From Truepera sp. (GTDB lineage: Bacteria > Deinococcota > Deinococci > Deinococcales > Trueperaceae): DNA of 64,000 bases. Position numbers and translations under genes: made by a program. The first letter of the stretch is position 1, and every line of letters begins with the position of its first letter. The notes under the pieces were generated by a model. The model saw only the letters and a list, made by a program, of their open reading frames with translations, was not told the origin of the DNA and did not search any database. Of the stretch, positions 49,700 to 58,336 are shown in pieces. Location of the stretch: assembly GCA_032027045.1 (NCBI GenBank), contig JAVSMU010000001.1, positions 44,962 to 108,961 on the forward strand. Reading direction: 5' to 3'.

Positions 49700-50053
49700 G
49701 TGCTTATCCGCCTCGACACCACCATCTCCGAGCCCCTCTACGCGCAGATCGCTCGTGAGGTGCGCCGCGCCATCATGCGTGGCGACGTGCGAGAGGGCGA
49801 GAGGCTCCCTGCAGCGCGGGAGCTGGCGCACTCGCTCGGGGTGAACATGCACACGGTCCTGCGGGCCTACGCCGACCTGCGAGACGCAGGCGAAATCGAA
49901 CTGCGCAGGGGCCGCGGAGCCGTCGTGCTCGCTCGGGAAACTTTGCACGACGACGTCGAGGCTGCCGTGCGGAACCTGCTCTCGGTCGCCCGTCGACAGG
50001 GCGTCGAGCTCGAACAACTTCACCGCGCGCTTGACGAAGGAGCAGCAGAATGA
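49700..50053 (+). CDS. GntR-family regulator, YtrA subfamily
   Basis: A 117-residue short GntR protein: an N-terminal winged helix (LIRLDTTISEPLYAQIAREV, LPAARELAHSLGVNMHTVLRAYADLRDAGEIELRRG) and only a short helical C-tail, as in YtrA-type regulators that control adjacent membrane transport genes. The start GTG 49700 follows a leaderless -10. The stop overlaps the DUF1648 protein start (ATGA), so both form one operon, and the palindrome on the promoter suggests autorepression. Confidence 0.88.
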   Translation: MLIRLDTTISEPLYAQIAREVRRAIMRGDVREGERLPAARELAHSLGVNMHTVLRAYADLRDAGEIELRRGRGAVVLARETLHDDVEAAVRNLLSVARRQGVELEQLHRALDEGAAE

Positions 50054-51039
50054 CGAGCCACAACGGCAGCACCAGCACAGACAGGGAGGCGGCCGAGGCC
50101 GACGCGCGGCGCAAGCATCTGACAGTCAGCGTGGGGCTCGTTCTGCTAGCGAGCATCGTTTACGTCGGCGTTGCGCTGTTCACGCTCCCCGACCTTCCTG
50201 GAATGGTGGCGACGCACTTCGACGCCACAGGCAGGGCCGACGGCTTCATGCCGACCACGCCGGCACTCTTGGTGCAGGGCGCGTTCGTCATAGGGGTGCC
50301 GGTGGCGTTGCTGTTGGTCTTGGTCGCGGGTCAGGCGTGGCGCGGCGCTAACGCTCGAGCCTTCTCGGCCACCCTGGCGGGGCTCACGGCCGGCCTGACC
50401 ACGCTGTTCGTGAGCTCGACGGTCATCCAGGTCGGCGTGACCGACGCCGCCGACGTAACGCTTCGCGGCTCGGTGGCGCTGTTGGCGCTGGGCGTGGCGG
50501 CTTTGGTCGGACTGGCGTCCGCGCTGGTGCTTCCGAGGCCGCTGCCACGCCAGGTACCGGCTGCCGTCGTGCCCATGACGATCGGTCCAAGCGACCGGGT
50601 CTCGTGGTTCGGCAGGGCGCACATGAGCCAGGGCGCCTTGGCCATGCTTGCCCTAAGCGTACTAGTGGTTGCGTTGGCGGCCATGGGGTCGGGCATCGCT
50701 TGGTTGTGGCTGTTGGTCCTGCTGTTGGTGATCCTCGTGCTCGGCATGACCAGTTTCGCAGTGACCATCGATGGCCACGGCGTCTCGTGGCGCGCCGCCC
50801 TGGGCGTACCGCGGGGGCGCGTGAAGCTTACGGACATCACCGCCGTCGCCGTCACCGAGGTGAGTTTCGGTGACTTCGGCGGCTTCGGCGTCCGCGCACT
50901 GCCGGGCCGGCTGGGCCTCATAACTCGCTCGGGCAGCGCGCTGCAGGTCACTCACGGCAAGCGTGAACTGGTCATCACGGTCGACGATGCGCACACGGCG
51001 GCCAGCGTGGTCGAGGGGCTGCGCCGGGCGCGAGGATAG
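50050..51039 (+). CDS. DUF1648-domain membrane protein
   Basis: A 329-residue integral membrane protein. TM1 is followed by the DUF1648 motif LPGMVATHFDATGRADGFMP, then about five more hydrophobic segments and a C-terminal cytoplasmic PH-like region (VTIDGHGVSWRAALGVPRGRVKLTDI). DUF1648 proteins include SdpI-type immunity/sensor proteins and often pair with small regulators. Here it is translationally coupled to a YtrA regulator, so it may be a signal-transducing or envelope-stress protein. The exact role is unknown. Confidence 0.82.
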   Translation: MTSHNGSTSTDREAAEADARRKHLTVSVGLVLLASIVYVGVALFTLPDLPGMVATHFDATGRADGFMPTTPALLVQGAFVIGVPVALLLVLVAGQAWRGANARAFSATLAGLTAGLTTLFVSSTVIQVGVTDAADVTLRGSVALLALGVAALVGLASALVLPRPLPRQVPAAVVPMTIGPSDRVSWFGRAHMSQGALAMLALSVLVVALAAMGSGIAWLWLLVLLLVILVLGMTSFAVTIDGHGVSWRAALGVPRGRVKLTDITAVAVTEVSFGDFGGFGVRALPGRLGLITRSGSALQVTHGKRELVITVDDAHTAASVVEGLRRARG

Positions 51040-51071
51040 GCGCTCCTTCACGGGCGGCGGTGCTCGAGCGC

Positions 51072-51170
51072 CACCGTCCCGCTTTGCGCTCACCGCCCCG
51101 CTCTAACGCTCACCGCCCCGCTTTGCGCCTCACCGCCCCGCTTTAACGCTCACCGCCCAGCTTTACGCCT
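51072..51170. repeat. 20-bp tandem repeat containing the tautomerase stop codon
   Basis: Five units of CACCGCCCCGCTTTAACGCT (51072-51090 with 19 bp; 51091-51110; 51111-51130; 51131-51150; 51151-51170). The last unit encodes the C-terminal residues of the minus-strand tautomerase, and each boundary carries its TGA. Confidence 0.9.
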
Positions 51171-51353
51171 CACCGTCACCGACTCACCGGCGATGCCCCA
51201 GTTGTCGGTCGGCACCTCCTCGATTACCACGATGGTGGTGTTCGGGTTCTTGCCGAGGACGCGCACCAGCAGGTCCGTTGCTCCGCGGATGAGTTCGGCC
51301 TTCTGCTCGCTGGTGGCGCCTTCTTGAGTGAGCTTGATGTTGACGTAGGGCAT
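51150..51353 (-). CDS. 4-oxalocrotonate-tautomerase-family enzyme
   Basis: A 67-residue tautomerase-superfamily protein. It begins M-P-Y-V-N-I-K, so Pro becomes the catalytic N-terminal residue after Met removal; the Arg of the VRRKAGR tail and TTIVVIEEVPTDNWGIAG are typical. It shifts enol/keto forms of 2-oxo acids. GGAGG lies before ATG. It is the last gene of the operon, 30 nt after the MmgE/PrpD gene. Its last residues RRKAGR lie in a tandem repeat, so the C-terminus may be recently remodelled. Confidence 0.9.
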   Translation of the reverse strand: MPYVNIKLTQEGATSEQKAELIRGATDLLVRVLGKNPNTTIVVIEEVPTDNWGIAGESVTVRRKAGR

Positions 51354-51383
51354 CGTTCCTCCGGGTGTGGTGCGGCCGCTCGA

Positions 51384-52829
51384 CTACTGGCGGTGGACGG
51401 ACGAGGCCAGGGCCGAGAAGAGTTCTCTCATGTTAGCGAGCCGCTCGAGGCTGGAGAGCTTCGCCTCGACGTTCCCCAGGTCGCGACCCGGGTAGGCGCG
51501 CGCTGCGTTGGAGCGGAACTTCCGCAGCACCTCCTCCTCGGAGAGGGGCCGCTGTGGACCCCCTCGGTTGTAGGGCACCCACTCCTCGAGCGTCGAGCCG
51601 TCGTCGTAGGTGATGGTGAGTCGGCACGGGAACTGCTGCGGGAAGATCTCCTCGGCCTCCGGGTCGGAGACGCAGTGGACCCGCTCCGCCAGCGCGAGGC
51701 GGTCGGGGTCGCCGACGGACGCGTCGTCGAAGTCTTCGAGGTCGAGGCCGAGGCCGCTTCCGCCCGACAGCAGCGCTGTGGCCACCACGAAGGGCGCCGA
51801 GAACCGCGCGGCGTAGCCGCTCTCGGGCCGCAGCTTGGCCTCGCGGGGTTCGGCGATGGTGCGCAGCGTCGCGCCGGCCACGCCGAGTTCTATCGACGCG
51901 ATCCGCTGCCACGGTAACGTCGCCCGGCGGCGCAGCGCCAACGCGGCATCTATGGCCGTGTGGATGAAATGGTTGACGGGGTACGGCTTGAAGAAGATGC
52001 CAGGCGTCTCCCACGCCTCGCCCAAGTCGTGGGCCGGGTCGATGCTGAAGCACGCGTCGCCGATCAGGTAGTAGAAGAAGCCGAACCTACCCTCGAACAC
52101 GGTGGGCGGGCCGCTGATCCCGGCCGAGGCGAGTCGGGCCGCCCAAACGCCGGACTGACACGCCCACGCCCCGTGGATCCGCTTAACCGTGCCGCCCGTC
52201 CGGTTCGCTTCCAGGAGCCCCGCGCCCATGCTCGCCGCTATGCCCATGGCGTTCGCCATGTGCTCGGCAGAGCCGTCCAGCAGGCGGCTCGCCACGGCAG
52301 CCGCTGCCACGGCGCCGCAGATGGAGGTGGCGTGCAGCCCCTTCTCGAAGTAGACCGAGTTCTTGATTGCGGGGTCGTAGGCGACCATGCCGAGGCGCAC
52401 CAGGATCTCGTAACCGACCGCCATGGCGGCGATGACCTGGGCGCCCGACGATCCGGCCAGCTCGGCGGCCGCAAGGCCGGTGGGCACGATGACGGCGCTC
52501 GGGTGGAGGATCGAGGGCAGGTGGGTGTCGTCGTAGTCGAGCGCGTGCGAAAAGAGCCCGCCGATGAACGCCGCCGACGCCGCCGGGAGGCGCTCGGGCG
52601 CCACGAGGCTCGAGGCTTCGGTGGCGCCACCCCCGTCCAAGACGAGCTGCCAGACGGGGCGCAACGACTCGACCTTGGACGCGGCGATCATGATGCCGAG
52701 CGTGTCGATAACGCGCATGCGCACGCTGGCGACCACGTCCGCCGGCAGGTCGGCGTAATCGACGCCCGCCCCGAAGCGCGCCATCTGTTGAGCGACCGTT
52801 GCCGACACGGCGCCAGTCTTCCCGCTCAT
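51384..52829 (-). CDS. MmgE/PrpD family protein
   Basis: A 481-residue protein of the 2-methylcitrate dehydratase/cis-aconitate decarboxylase/iminodisuccinate epimerase fold. It shows ADVVASVRMRVIDTLGIMIA at the N-terminus, the family hallmark HALDYDDTHLPSILHPSA, and EKGLHATSICGAVAAAA. The fold handles dicarboxylate or tricarboxylate substrates by proton abstraction, without cofactor. It overlaps the cyclase gene by ATGA. Context suggests a hydration or isomerisation step in the pathway of this operon. Confidence 0.9.
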   Translation of the reverse strand: MSGKTGAVSATVAQQMARFGAGVDYADLPADVVASVRMRVIDTLGIMIAASKVESLRPVWQLVLDGGGATEASSLVAPERLPAASAAFIGGLFSHALDYDDTHLPSILHPSAVIVPTGLAAAELAGSSGAQVIAAMAVGYEILVRLGMVAYDPAIKNSVYFEKGLHATSICGAVAAAAVASRLLDGSAEHMANAMGIAASMGAGLLEANRTGGTVKRIHGAWACQSGVWAARLASAGISGPPTVFEGRFGFFYYLIGDACFSIDPAHDLGEAWETPGIFFKPYPVNHFIHTAIDAALALRRRATLPWQRIASIELGVAGATLRTIAEPREAKLRPESGYAARFSAPFVVATALLSGGSGLGLDLEDFDDASVGDPDRLALAERVHCVSDPEAEEIFPQQFPCRLTITYDDGSTLEEWVPYNRGGPQRPLSEEEVLRKFRSNAARAYPGRDLGNVEAKLSSLERLANMRELFSALASSVHRQ

Positions 52830-53626
52830 ACGAGCGCGACCGGTCGGACGGGCGAACCGGTGGCCCCGACGATCTTGAGCGGCAGCGCGACGAAGAGGAA
52901 CTCGTACAGGCGGTCACGGGCCAGCTCTTCCAGGTAGAGCAGCTCGATGATGTGGATCTTGCGCTCGACGAGCAGCAGGTGGTGTACCGGCAGGACCGAG
53001 TGGCCGCGGCCGGGCGGGATCTGCTCGAACGCGATGGTGTCACTCCCCACGTAGCCCGCGCCGCGCTCTGCCAACCAGCGCCCCGCGCTCTCGTCCGGGC
53101 CCGGGACCCCGGTGACCTGACCCTGGAACCTAGGGACGTCCTTCCAGTGCTTGGGCCAACCGGTCCTTACCAGAACGGCGTCACCGGCGCGTACCTCCGT
53201 GCCCTGCTGCTCGCAGACGCGCTCCAAGTCAGCGGCGGTGATCGCGGAACCATCCTCCAGCACGTCGACGCCGGACGCCCCCGCGACGTCGAGCAGAACG
53301 CCCCGACGAAAGATGGGTTCGATGGTCTCGACCCCCAGTTGCGAGAAGCGCCCGTTTACCACGGCACTTTGAGCGTCGATCCCGTCTGCTAGGCGTCCGT
53401 CGTGCGACACGTGGCAGAAGGCGTCGATGTGCGTGCCCACGTGCCCCCCGGTGATGATCAGCTCGCTCGCCGCCGACCCGCCGTCGGGCCGACGCATGTC
53501 GCCGTGGCGCCGCTCGAGCACCATCCTGAACGGCGGGTGATTCGGTGATTGCGGCATGCCACGCTCGAGGGACTGCCCCAGGTCCACCACGCGGGCGTGC
53601 TGAATCGCCAACAACTCGGGTCTCAT
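52826..53626 (-). CDS. Cyclase-family (kynurenine formamidase-like) metal hydrolase
   Basis: A 266-residue protein of the cyclase family PF04199, which includes kynurenine formamidase and isatin hydrolase. The metal-binding motif HVGTHIDAFCH is present, with DLGQSLERGMPQSPNHPPF at the N-terminus and DAVLVRTGW in the core. It probably hydrolyses a C-N bond of a cyclic or formyl amide. It overlaps both neighbours by 4 nt (ATGA), so it is tightly coupled to the lyase and MmgE/PrpD genes. Confidence 0.9.
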   Translation of the reverse strand: MRPELLAIQHARVVDLGQSLERGMPQSPNHPPFRMVLERRHGDMRRPDGGSAASELIITGGHVGTHIDAFCHVSHDGRLADGIDAQSAVVNGRFSQLGVETIEPIFRRGVLLDVAGASGVDVLEDGSAITAADLERVCEQQGTEVRAGDAVLVRTGWPKHWKDVPRFQGQVTGVPGPDESAGRWLAERGAGYVGSDTIAFEQIPPGRGHSVLPVHHLLLVERKIHIIELLYLEELARDRLYEFLFVALPLKIVGATGSPVRPVALV

Positions 53627-54522
53627 TCCTCTTCCTTCCTTCCGTGCAGGGTCAGGCCTGCGCGCGCCAATACCGCCCTCGCGTGCTTGGCAACGGCCTC
53701 GTCCACCATCTGACCGCTAGCCGTCTTCGCGGCCCCGGCGCCGCGTTCCACGGCCGACTCGAATACCGCGAGGCGCTCGCGGGCCAGGGCGATCTCGTCC
53801 TCGGTGGGCGAGAACCCCGCGTGGATCGCCGGCAACTGCTTGGGGTGGATCGCCGACTTGGCCTGAAAGCCCAAGTTGCGGGCCTGCTCCACGCTGCGCT
53901 TCAGCCCCTCGGGGTCGTCCAGTGCCGTGAAGGCGCCGTCGATGGGCGCCGAGATGCCCGCCGCGCGGGAGCAGAGCACGAGCCAGGAACGCGCAGCCAA
54001 CGTCTCGTTGCCGGACGGGCTGGGCCGGGCGCCGATGTCCGCCGCGAAGTCCGCGTGGCCGAAGACGAGCGCCTCGACGCGGGGGTGAGCGCGGGCAATG
54101 GCCTCGGCCCGCAACACGCCGACCGCGCTCTCGATCGTGCATTGCAGCCGCACGCTGCCCGGCTTTAGCAACGCCTCGCGCTCCAGCTCGTCGAGGACGC
54201 TGGCCACGAGGCGCACGTCCCCCGGGTCGTCGACCTTCGGCAGTCGCACGGCGTCGAGCCCCGGCCGCACGATCGCCCCCAGGTCTTCCAGCGCCGGGCC
54301 GCTCCGGACGGCGCCGACCCTCACGACGCGCCTGAGTAGCGCGCCCCGTTGGGCCGACAGGCTCCTCGCCACGGTCTCGCGGGCCACGCCCTTGCGTTGC
54401 GGCGCGACGGCGTCCTCTAAGTCCATCACCACCGCGTCGGCTTCCGAGCGCAGCGCCTTGCCGATCAGCGCTTCGTTGTCGCCCGGTACGAAGAGGTAGC
54501 TGCGCGCCGCTGCCGCGTTCAC
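53623..54522 (-). CDS. CitE/HpcH-type aldolase/lyase
   Basis: A 299-residue TIM-barrel lyase. Family positions are seen: RSYLFVPGDNEALIGKAL at the N-terminus, DAVVMDLEDAVAPQRK, VRLPKVDDPGDV, the catalytic Glu region LQCTIESAVGVL, and VFGHADFAADIG with a metal-binding Asp. The family cleaves malyl-CoA, citramalyl-CoA or similar beta-hydroxyacyl-CoAs. It lies next to a CaiB CoA-transferase, the pairing expected for CoA activation followed by carbon-carbon cleavage. It overlaps both neighbours by 4 nt. Confidence 0.9.
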   Translation of the reverse strand: MNAAAARSYLFVPGDNEALIGKALRSEADAVVMDLEDAVAPQRKGVARETVARSLSAQRGALLRRVVRVGAVRSGPALEDLGAIVRPGLDAVRLPKVDDPGDVRLVASVLDELEREALLKPGSVRLQCTIESAVGVLRAEAIARAHPRVEALVFGHADFAADIGARPSPSGNETLAARSWLVLCSRAAGISAPIDGAFTALDDPEGLKRSVEQARNLGFQAKSAIHPKQLPAIHAGFSPTEDEIALARERLAVFESAVERGAGAAKTASGQMVDEAVAKHARAVLARAGLTLHGRKEEE

Positions 54523-55733
54523 ACGACGCCGTCCCGCCTCAACGCCTCGAGCTCGTCGGCGCCAACGCCAACGTCCGCGAGCACTTCCGCGGTATCGGCC
54601 CCCAGCGGGCGCCCCGCATGGCGGATCTCGCCCGGGGTGGCCGAGAGCCGGTAGAGGACGTTCTGCATCTTGACGCTGCCGAGCTCGGGATCGGGGACCT
54701 CGGCGATGGTTCCCAGGGCCTGGTACTGGGGGTCCGCCATGACGTCCGACACGTCGTAGATGGGGATGGCCGCGGCCCCGGCCTGCTCGAAGCTCGCGAT
54801 GACCTCGTCGGCGGTCCGCTCCGCGATCCAGGCGGCAACCACGCCGTCCAACAAGTCGGCGTGCTTGGCGCGCTCGTGGCCGCTCGAGAACCAGGGTTCT
54901 TTGGTCAGGTCGGGGCGGCCGACCAGGGTGAGGACGCGTTCGGCGATCGACTGCGCGCTGGTGGAGACCGCGATCCAGCGCCCGTCCCGGCTGAGGTACG
55001 TGTTGCGGGGGGCGTTATTGACCGAGCGGTTGCCCGTTCGGCCCTGGATGACGCCGAGCTGGTCGTAGACCGTCGGCTGCGGCCCGAGGATGCTGAGGAT
55101 GGGCTCGATTATGGCCAGGTCGATCATCTGCCCCTCACCGCCTCTGGCGTCGCGGTGGTAGAGGGCCATCATGACGGCGGTCGCGCCGGTCAGTGCCGTC
55201 GTGCCGTCGGCCAGCCCGAATGGGGGGAGCGTCGGCGGCCCGTCGGGTGACCCGGTTATGTGGGCGAAACCGCTCATCGCCTCCGCGATGGTGCCGAACC
55301 CGGGCCGCTTGGAGTACGGGCCGAACTGCCCGAAGCCCGTCACGCGCGCCAAGATGAGCCTGGGGTTCAACTCGTGCAGGTCGTCCCAACCCAGGCCCCA
55401 CTTCTCCAGCGTGCCGGGGCGGAAGTTCTCGATGACGACGTCCGCCTGCTCGGCCAGGCGCCTGAAGATGCGCTGGCCCCTCGGGTCGCCCAAGTAGAGC
55501 GTGACCGTGCGCTTGTTGCGGTTGAGCATCTTCCACCACAGCGGCACCCCGTCCTTCTGCAGGCCGTGGCCGCGGGCGGGGTCGCCGCGGGGATGCTCGA
55601 GCTTGATGACGTCGGCACCGAAATCGCCGAGGATCGTCGCGAGGAAGGGCCCGGCGAACAACGTCGACACGTCCAGTACCCGGATTCCTCCAAGCACGCT
55701 CTTCTGCTTCAGGTCGTTGGGCGTAGGTTTCAT
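54519..55733 (-). CDS. CaiB/BaiF (type III) CoA-transferase
   Basis: A 404-residue family III CoA-transferase. It starts with GIRVLDVSTLFAGPFLATILGDFGADVIKLEHP and continues with the typical VIENFRPGTLEKWGLGWDDLHELNPRLILARVTGFGQFGPYSKRPGF and AEAMSGFAHITG. It moves CoA between carboxylic acids using an Asp. The start is ATG 55733 (AGAGGAG 9 nt upstream), not the longer frame to 55778. It overlaps the CitE-like gene; a 54-nt gap separates it from the ATPase gene upstream. Confidence 0.92.
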   Translation of the reverse strand: MKPTPNDLKQKSVLGGIRVLDVSTLFAGPFLATILGDFGADVIKLEHPRGDPARGHGLQKDGVPLWWKMLNRNKRTVTLYLGDPRGQRIFRRLAEQADVVIENFRPGTLEKWGLGWDDLHELNPRLILARVTGFGQFGPYSKRPGFGTIAEAMSGFAHITGSPDGPPTLPPFGLADGTTALTGATAVMMALYHRDARGGEGQMIDLAIIEPILSILGPQPTVYDQLGVIQGRTGNRSVNNAPRNTYLSRDGRWIAVSTSAQSIAERVLTLVGRPDLTKEPWFSSGHERAKHADLLDGVVAAWIAERTADEVIASFEQAGAAAIPIYDVSDVMADPQYQALGTIAEVPDPELGSVKMQNVLYRLSATPGEIRHAGRPLGADTAEVLADVGVGADELEALRRDGVV

Positions 55734-55787
55734 GGCGCCAACTCCTCTCTGATCCGGGGCCGCGCCCCCGGGCCCCATCCGGCGGTT

Positions 55788-57299
55788 TCAGGCACCGAGG
55801 TAGACCCGCTTGATGGCTTCGTCCTGACGTAGGTCCGCCGCCGCGCCCTGCAGGGCGACGCGGCCGTTCTCGAGCACGTAGGCGCGGTGCGCGATGGCAA
55901 GCGCGAGCACGGCGTTCTGCTCGACCAACAGCACGCTGAGCCCCTCGGCGTTCAGCCGCAGCAGCGCCTCGGCCACTTCCTGCGCCAGCAGCGGCGACAG
56001 CCCGAGGGTGGGTTCGTCCAGCAGCAGCACCTCGGGCTCGCTCATGAGCGCGCGGCCGATGGCCAACATCTGCTGTTCTCCGCCCGAGAGGCTGCCGGCC
56101 AGTTGGCCCTGGCGTTCGCGGAGCCGCGGGAAGAGCTCGTAGACGTGGTCCAGGGCCTTGGCGCTCGAGGCGCCGCGCGCGCCCGCACCCAGGTCGAGGT
56201 TCTCGAGGACGCTCATGCGCGGGAAGATCTCGCGGCCCTCCGGGCAGTGAGCCAAGCCGCTGCGCACCCGCTGCGCCGGGCCGATGCCGGCCAGGTCGCG
56301 CCCGAGCAGCCGGATGCTCCCGCCGGCCAGGGGAACCAGCCCGGACACGGCCCGCAACGCCGTGGTCTTGCCGGCGCCGTTGGCCCCCACCAGGGCCACG
56401 ATCTCGCCGCGGTTCAGGCGCAGGCCGAAGTCCTCCAGCGCGCGCACGCGCCCGTAGTTCACGGATACTGCCTCGAAGGCCAGCACCTCGTTGGAGGCGT
56501 CGGGGACGGTTGCCGGTGGCGCCAGCTCTTGCCCCGCACCCAGGTAGGCGCTGATGACCTCGGGCACGTTGGTCACCTCGGACGGGATGCCCTCGGCCAG
56601 TTTGACCCCGTAGTTCATGACGACCAGCCGGTCGCAGCCGCGCGCCATCGTCTGCATGTGATGGTCGATGACCACGACGGTGATGCCGCTCTGGCGGATG
56701 GTGTGGATCAGCTCCATGGTCCGGTTCGACTCGCTGTCGTTCATGCCGGCGAACGGCTCGTCGAGCATCAGCAACTCCGGGCCGGCTGCCAGCGCCAGGG
56801 CGATCTCGAGGACCCTCAACTCGCCGTAGGCGAGGCTGCCGGCGTGGTCGTGCCGGCGGTGGCTGAGGCCCACCATGTCGATGACGGCGTCTACATGCGC
56901 GTCGAGCGTGGTGCGTTCGTCTTCGTCACCGTTTCGCCGGGTTGCCCCGGGCCGGTGCAGGTGGCTGGCCACCCGCGCGTTCTCGCGCACGTCCAGGTCG
57001 GCGAAGACGCGGGTGTGTTGGAAGGTGCGCACCATCCCCCGCCGCGCCAGGCGGTGCGGCGCCATGCCGGTGACGTCCTCGCCGAGGAAGCGCACCGTGC
57101 CGGCCGACGGCTTGATGAAGCCGGTAACGACGTTGAAGGTGGTGGTCTTGCCGGCGCCGTTCGGGCCCACCAGGCCGAGGATCTCGCCCTGGTTGACGTG
57201 GAACGACAGGTTGTTCACGGCGGCGAAGCCACCGAAGTTCCTGGTGAGGTTCTCGACCTGGAGCACCTCGGTGGTGGCGCGGGGGTTCCGCCCGCTCAT
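55788..57299 (-). CDS. Fused branched-chain-type ABC ATPases (LivG-LivF in one chain)
   Basis: A 503-residue protein with two complete ABC modules. The LivG-type half (1 to about 245) has Walker A GPNGAGKTT at 45-53 and Walker B LLMLDEPFAGM, with the LivG-type signature region SLAYGELR. The LivF-type half (about 262-503) has GANGAGKTT, LSGGEQQMLAIGRAL and VLLLDEPTLGL. In most bacteria these are two genes. The frame runs through the junction (VPDASNEVLAFEAVSVNYG) with no stop. The start ATG 57299 overlaps the LivM stop; the longer upstream frame is a shadow of livM. Confidence 0.9.
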   Translation of the reverse strand: MSGRNPRATTEVLQVENLTRNFGGFAAVNNLSFHVNQGEILGLVGPNGAGKTTTFNVVTGFIKPSAGTVRFLGEDVTGMAPHRLARRGMVRTFQHTRVFADLDVRENARVASHLHRPGATRRNGDEDERTTLDAHVDAVIDMVGLSHRRHDHAGSLAYGELRVLEIALALAAGPELLMLDEPFAGMNDSESNRTMELIHTIRQSGITVVVIDHHMQTMARGCDRLVVMNYGVKLAEGIPSEVTNVPEVISAYLGAGQELAPPATVPDASNEVLAFEAVSVNYGRVRALEDFGLRLNRGEIVALVGANGAGKTTALRAVSGLVPLAGGSIRLLGRDLAGIGPAQRVRSGLAHCPEGREIFPRMSVLENLDLGAGARGASSAKALDHVYELFPRLRERQGQLAGSLSGGEQQMLAIGRALMSEPEVLLLDEPTLGLSPLLAQEVAEALLRLNAEGLSVLLVEQNAVLALAIAHRAYVLENGRVALQGAAADLRQDEAIKRVYLGA

Positions 57300-58336
57300 C
57301 GCGCACGCCTCGCCGCGAGGCCACGCAGCATGCGGTTGATGCCGCCGACTATCCCCGTCGGCAGCAGCACGATCACGGCTATCAGCATCACGCCGTAGAC
57401 CACGTGAGACAGCGCCGGCGACATCCCCTTGAGGCCCGACGACAGGACGGTGAGGAAGATAGGCCCCACGACGGGCCCGAGCATGGTGCCGGCGCCGCCC
57501 AGCAGGTTCATGACGAACAGGTCGAACGAGTGCACGAACGTGAACGAGTCGGGGCTGATGAAGGCCGTGTAGTGCGCGTACAGCGAGCCGGCCATGCCGG
57601 CGAAGGCGGCGGCGATGACGAACGCCAGGACCTTGACGCGGTAGGTGGGCACCCCCAGGCTCTCGGCTAAGTTCTCGTCCCCCTTGATGGCCGTGAGCGA
57701 CCGGCCGAAGCGGGAGCGCCCCACGAGCCAGCGCAGCAGCAGGGTGAGCGCGGCGAAGAACAGCACGAAGTAGTAGTAGCCGACCTTGTGGACGATGGTC
57801 TTGAAGGTGTGACTCCAGCCGAAGAACTCGAGCTTCACGAACGGTACCCCGGTGAGGCCCATGGGTCCGCGGGTGAGGTCGACCATGTTGGTCATCAAGA
57901 TGGTGGCGATGATGCCGATGATGAACGTGACCACCGAGAAATAGTGTCCCTTGAGCCGCAATGCCGGCAGGCCCACGATGAGCCCGGCTACCGCGCCGGC
58001 GCAGATGGCCGCGAGGAAGGCGACGGGGAACGGCTGCCCCGCCTTCATGAGCAGGGCCGACGTGTAGGCACCCACTCCCATGAAGGCCGCGTGGCCGAGC
58101 GAGAGCAGGCCGGCGCCGCCGATGAGAAGGTCGAGGCTCGTCACCAGGATGACGTTGATGCCGATCAGGACCAGCAGGTGGCGTGCGCTGAGGCCGGTGA
58201 AGACGTGCGGCGCAGCGATGGCGATCGCCGCGCCGACGGCCAGCCACAGCCAGGTCCAGACGGGCGAGGGGCTCAGCGCCCTCGCGCTGCTGCCGGCCAG
58301 GCCCACCGCCTTGGCGTTGCCGCCGCTCGCGCTCAC
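57296..58336 (-). CDS. livM: Branched-chain-type ABC permease LivM
   Basis: A 346-residue membrane protein with about eight TM segments, including LLSLGHAAFMGVGAYTSALL (the LivM hallmark) and the loop GRSLTAIKGDENLAESLGVPTYRVKVLAF that contacts the ATPase. The start is GTG 58336, overlapping the LivH stop (GTGA). The longer frame upstream lies within livH and is a shadow. It forms the channel with LivH. Confidence 0.92.
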   Translation of the reverse strand: MSASGGNAKAVGLAGSSARALSPSPVWTWLWLAVGAAIAIAAPHVFTGLSARHLLVLIGINVILVTSLDLLIGGAGLLSLGHAAFMGVGAYTSALLMKAGQPFPVAFLAAICAGAVAGLIVGLPALRLKGHYFSVVTFIIGIIATILMTNMVDLTRGPMGLTGVPFVKLEFFGWSHTFKTIVHKVGYYYFVLFFAALTLLLRWLVGRSRFGRSLTAIKGDENLAESLGVPTYRVKVLAFVIAAAFAGMAGSLYAHYTAFISPDSFTFVHSFDLFVMNLLGGAGTMLGPVVGPIFLTVLSSGLKGMSPALSHVVYGVMLIAVIVLLPTGIVGGINRMLRGLAARRAR

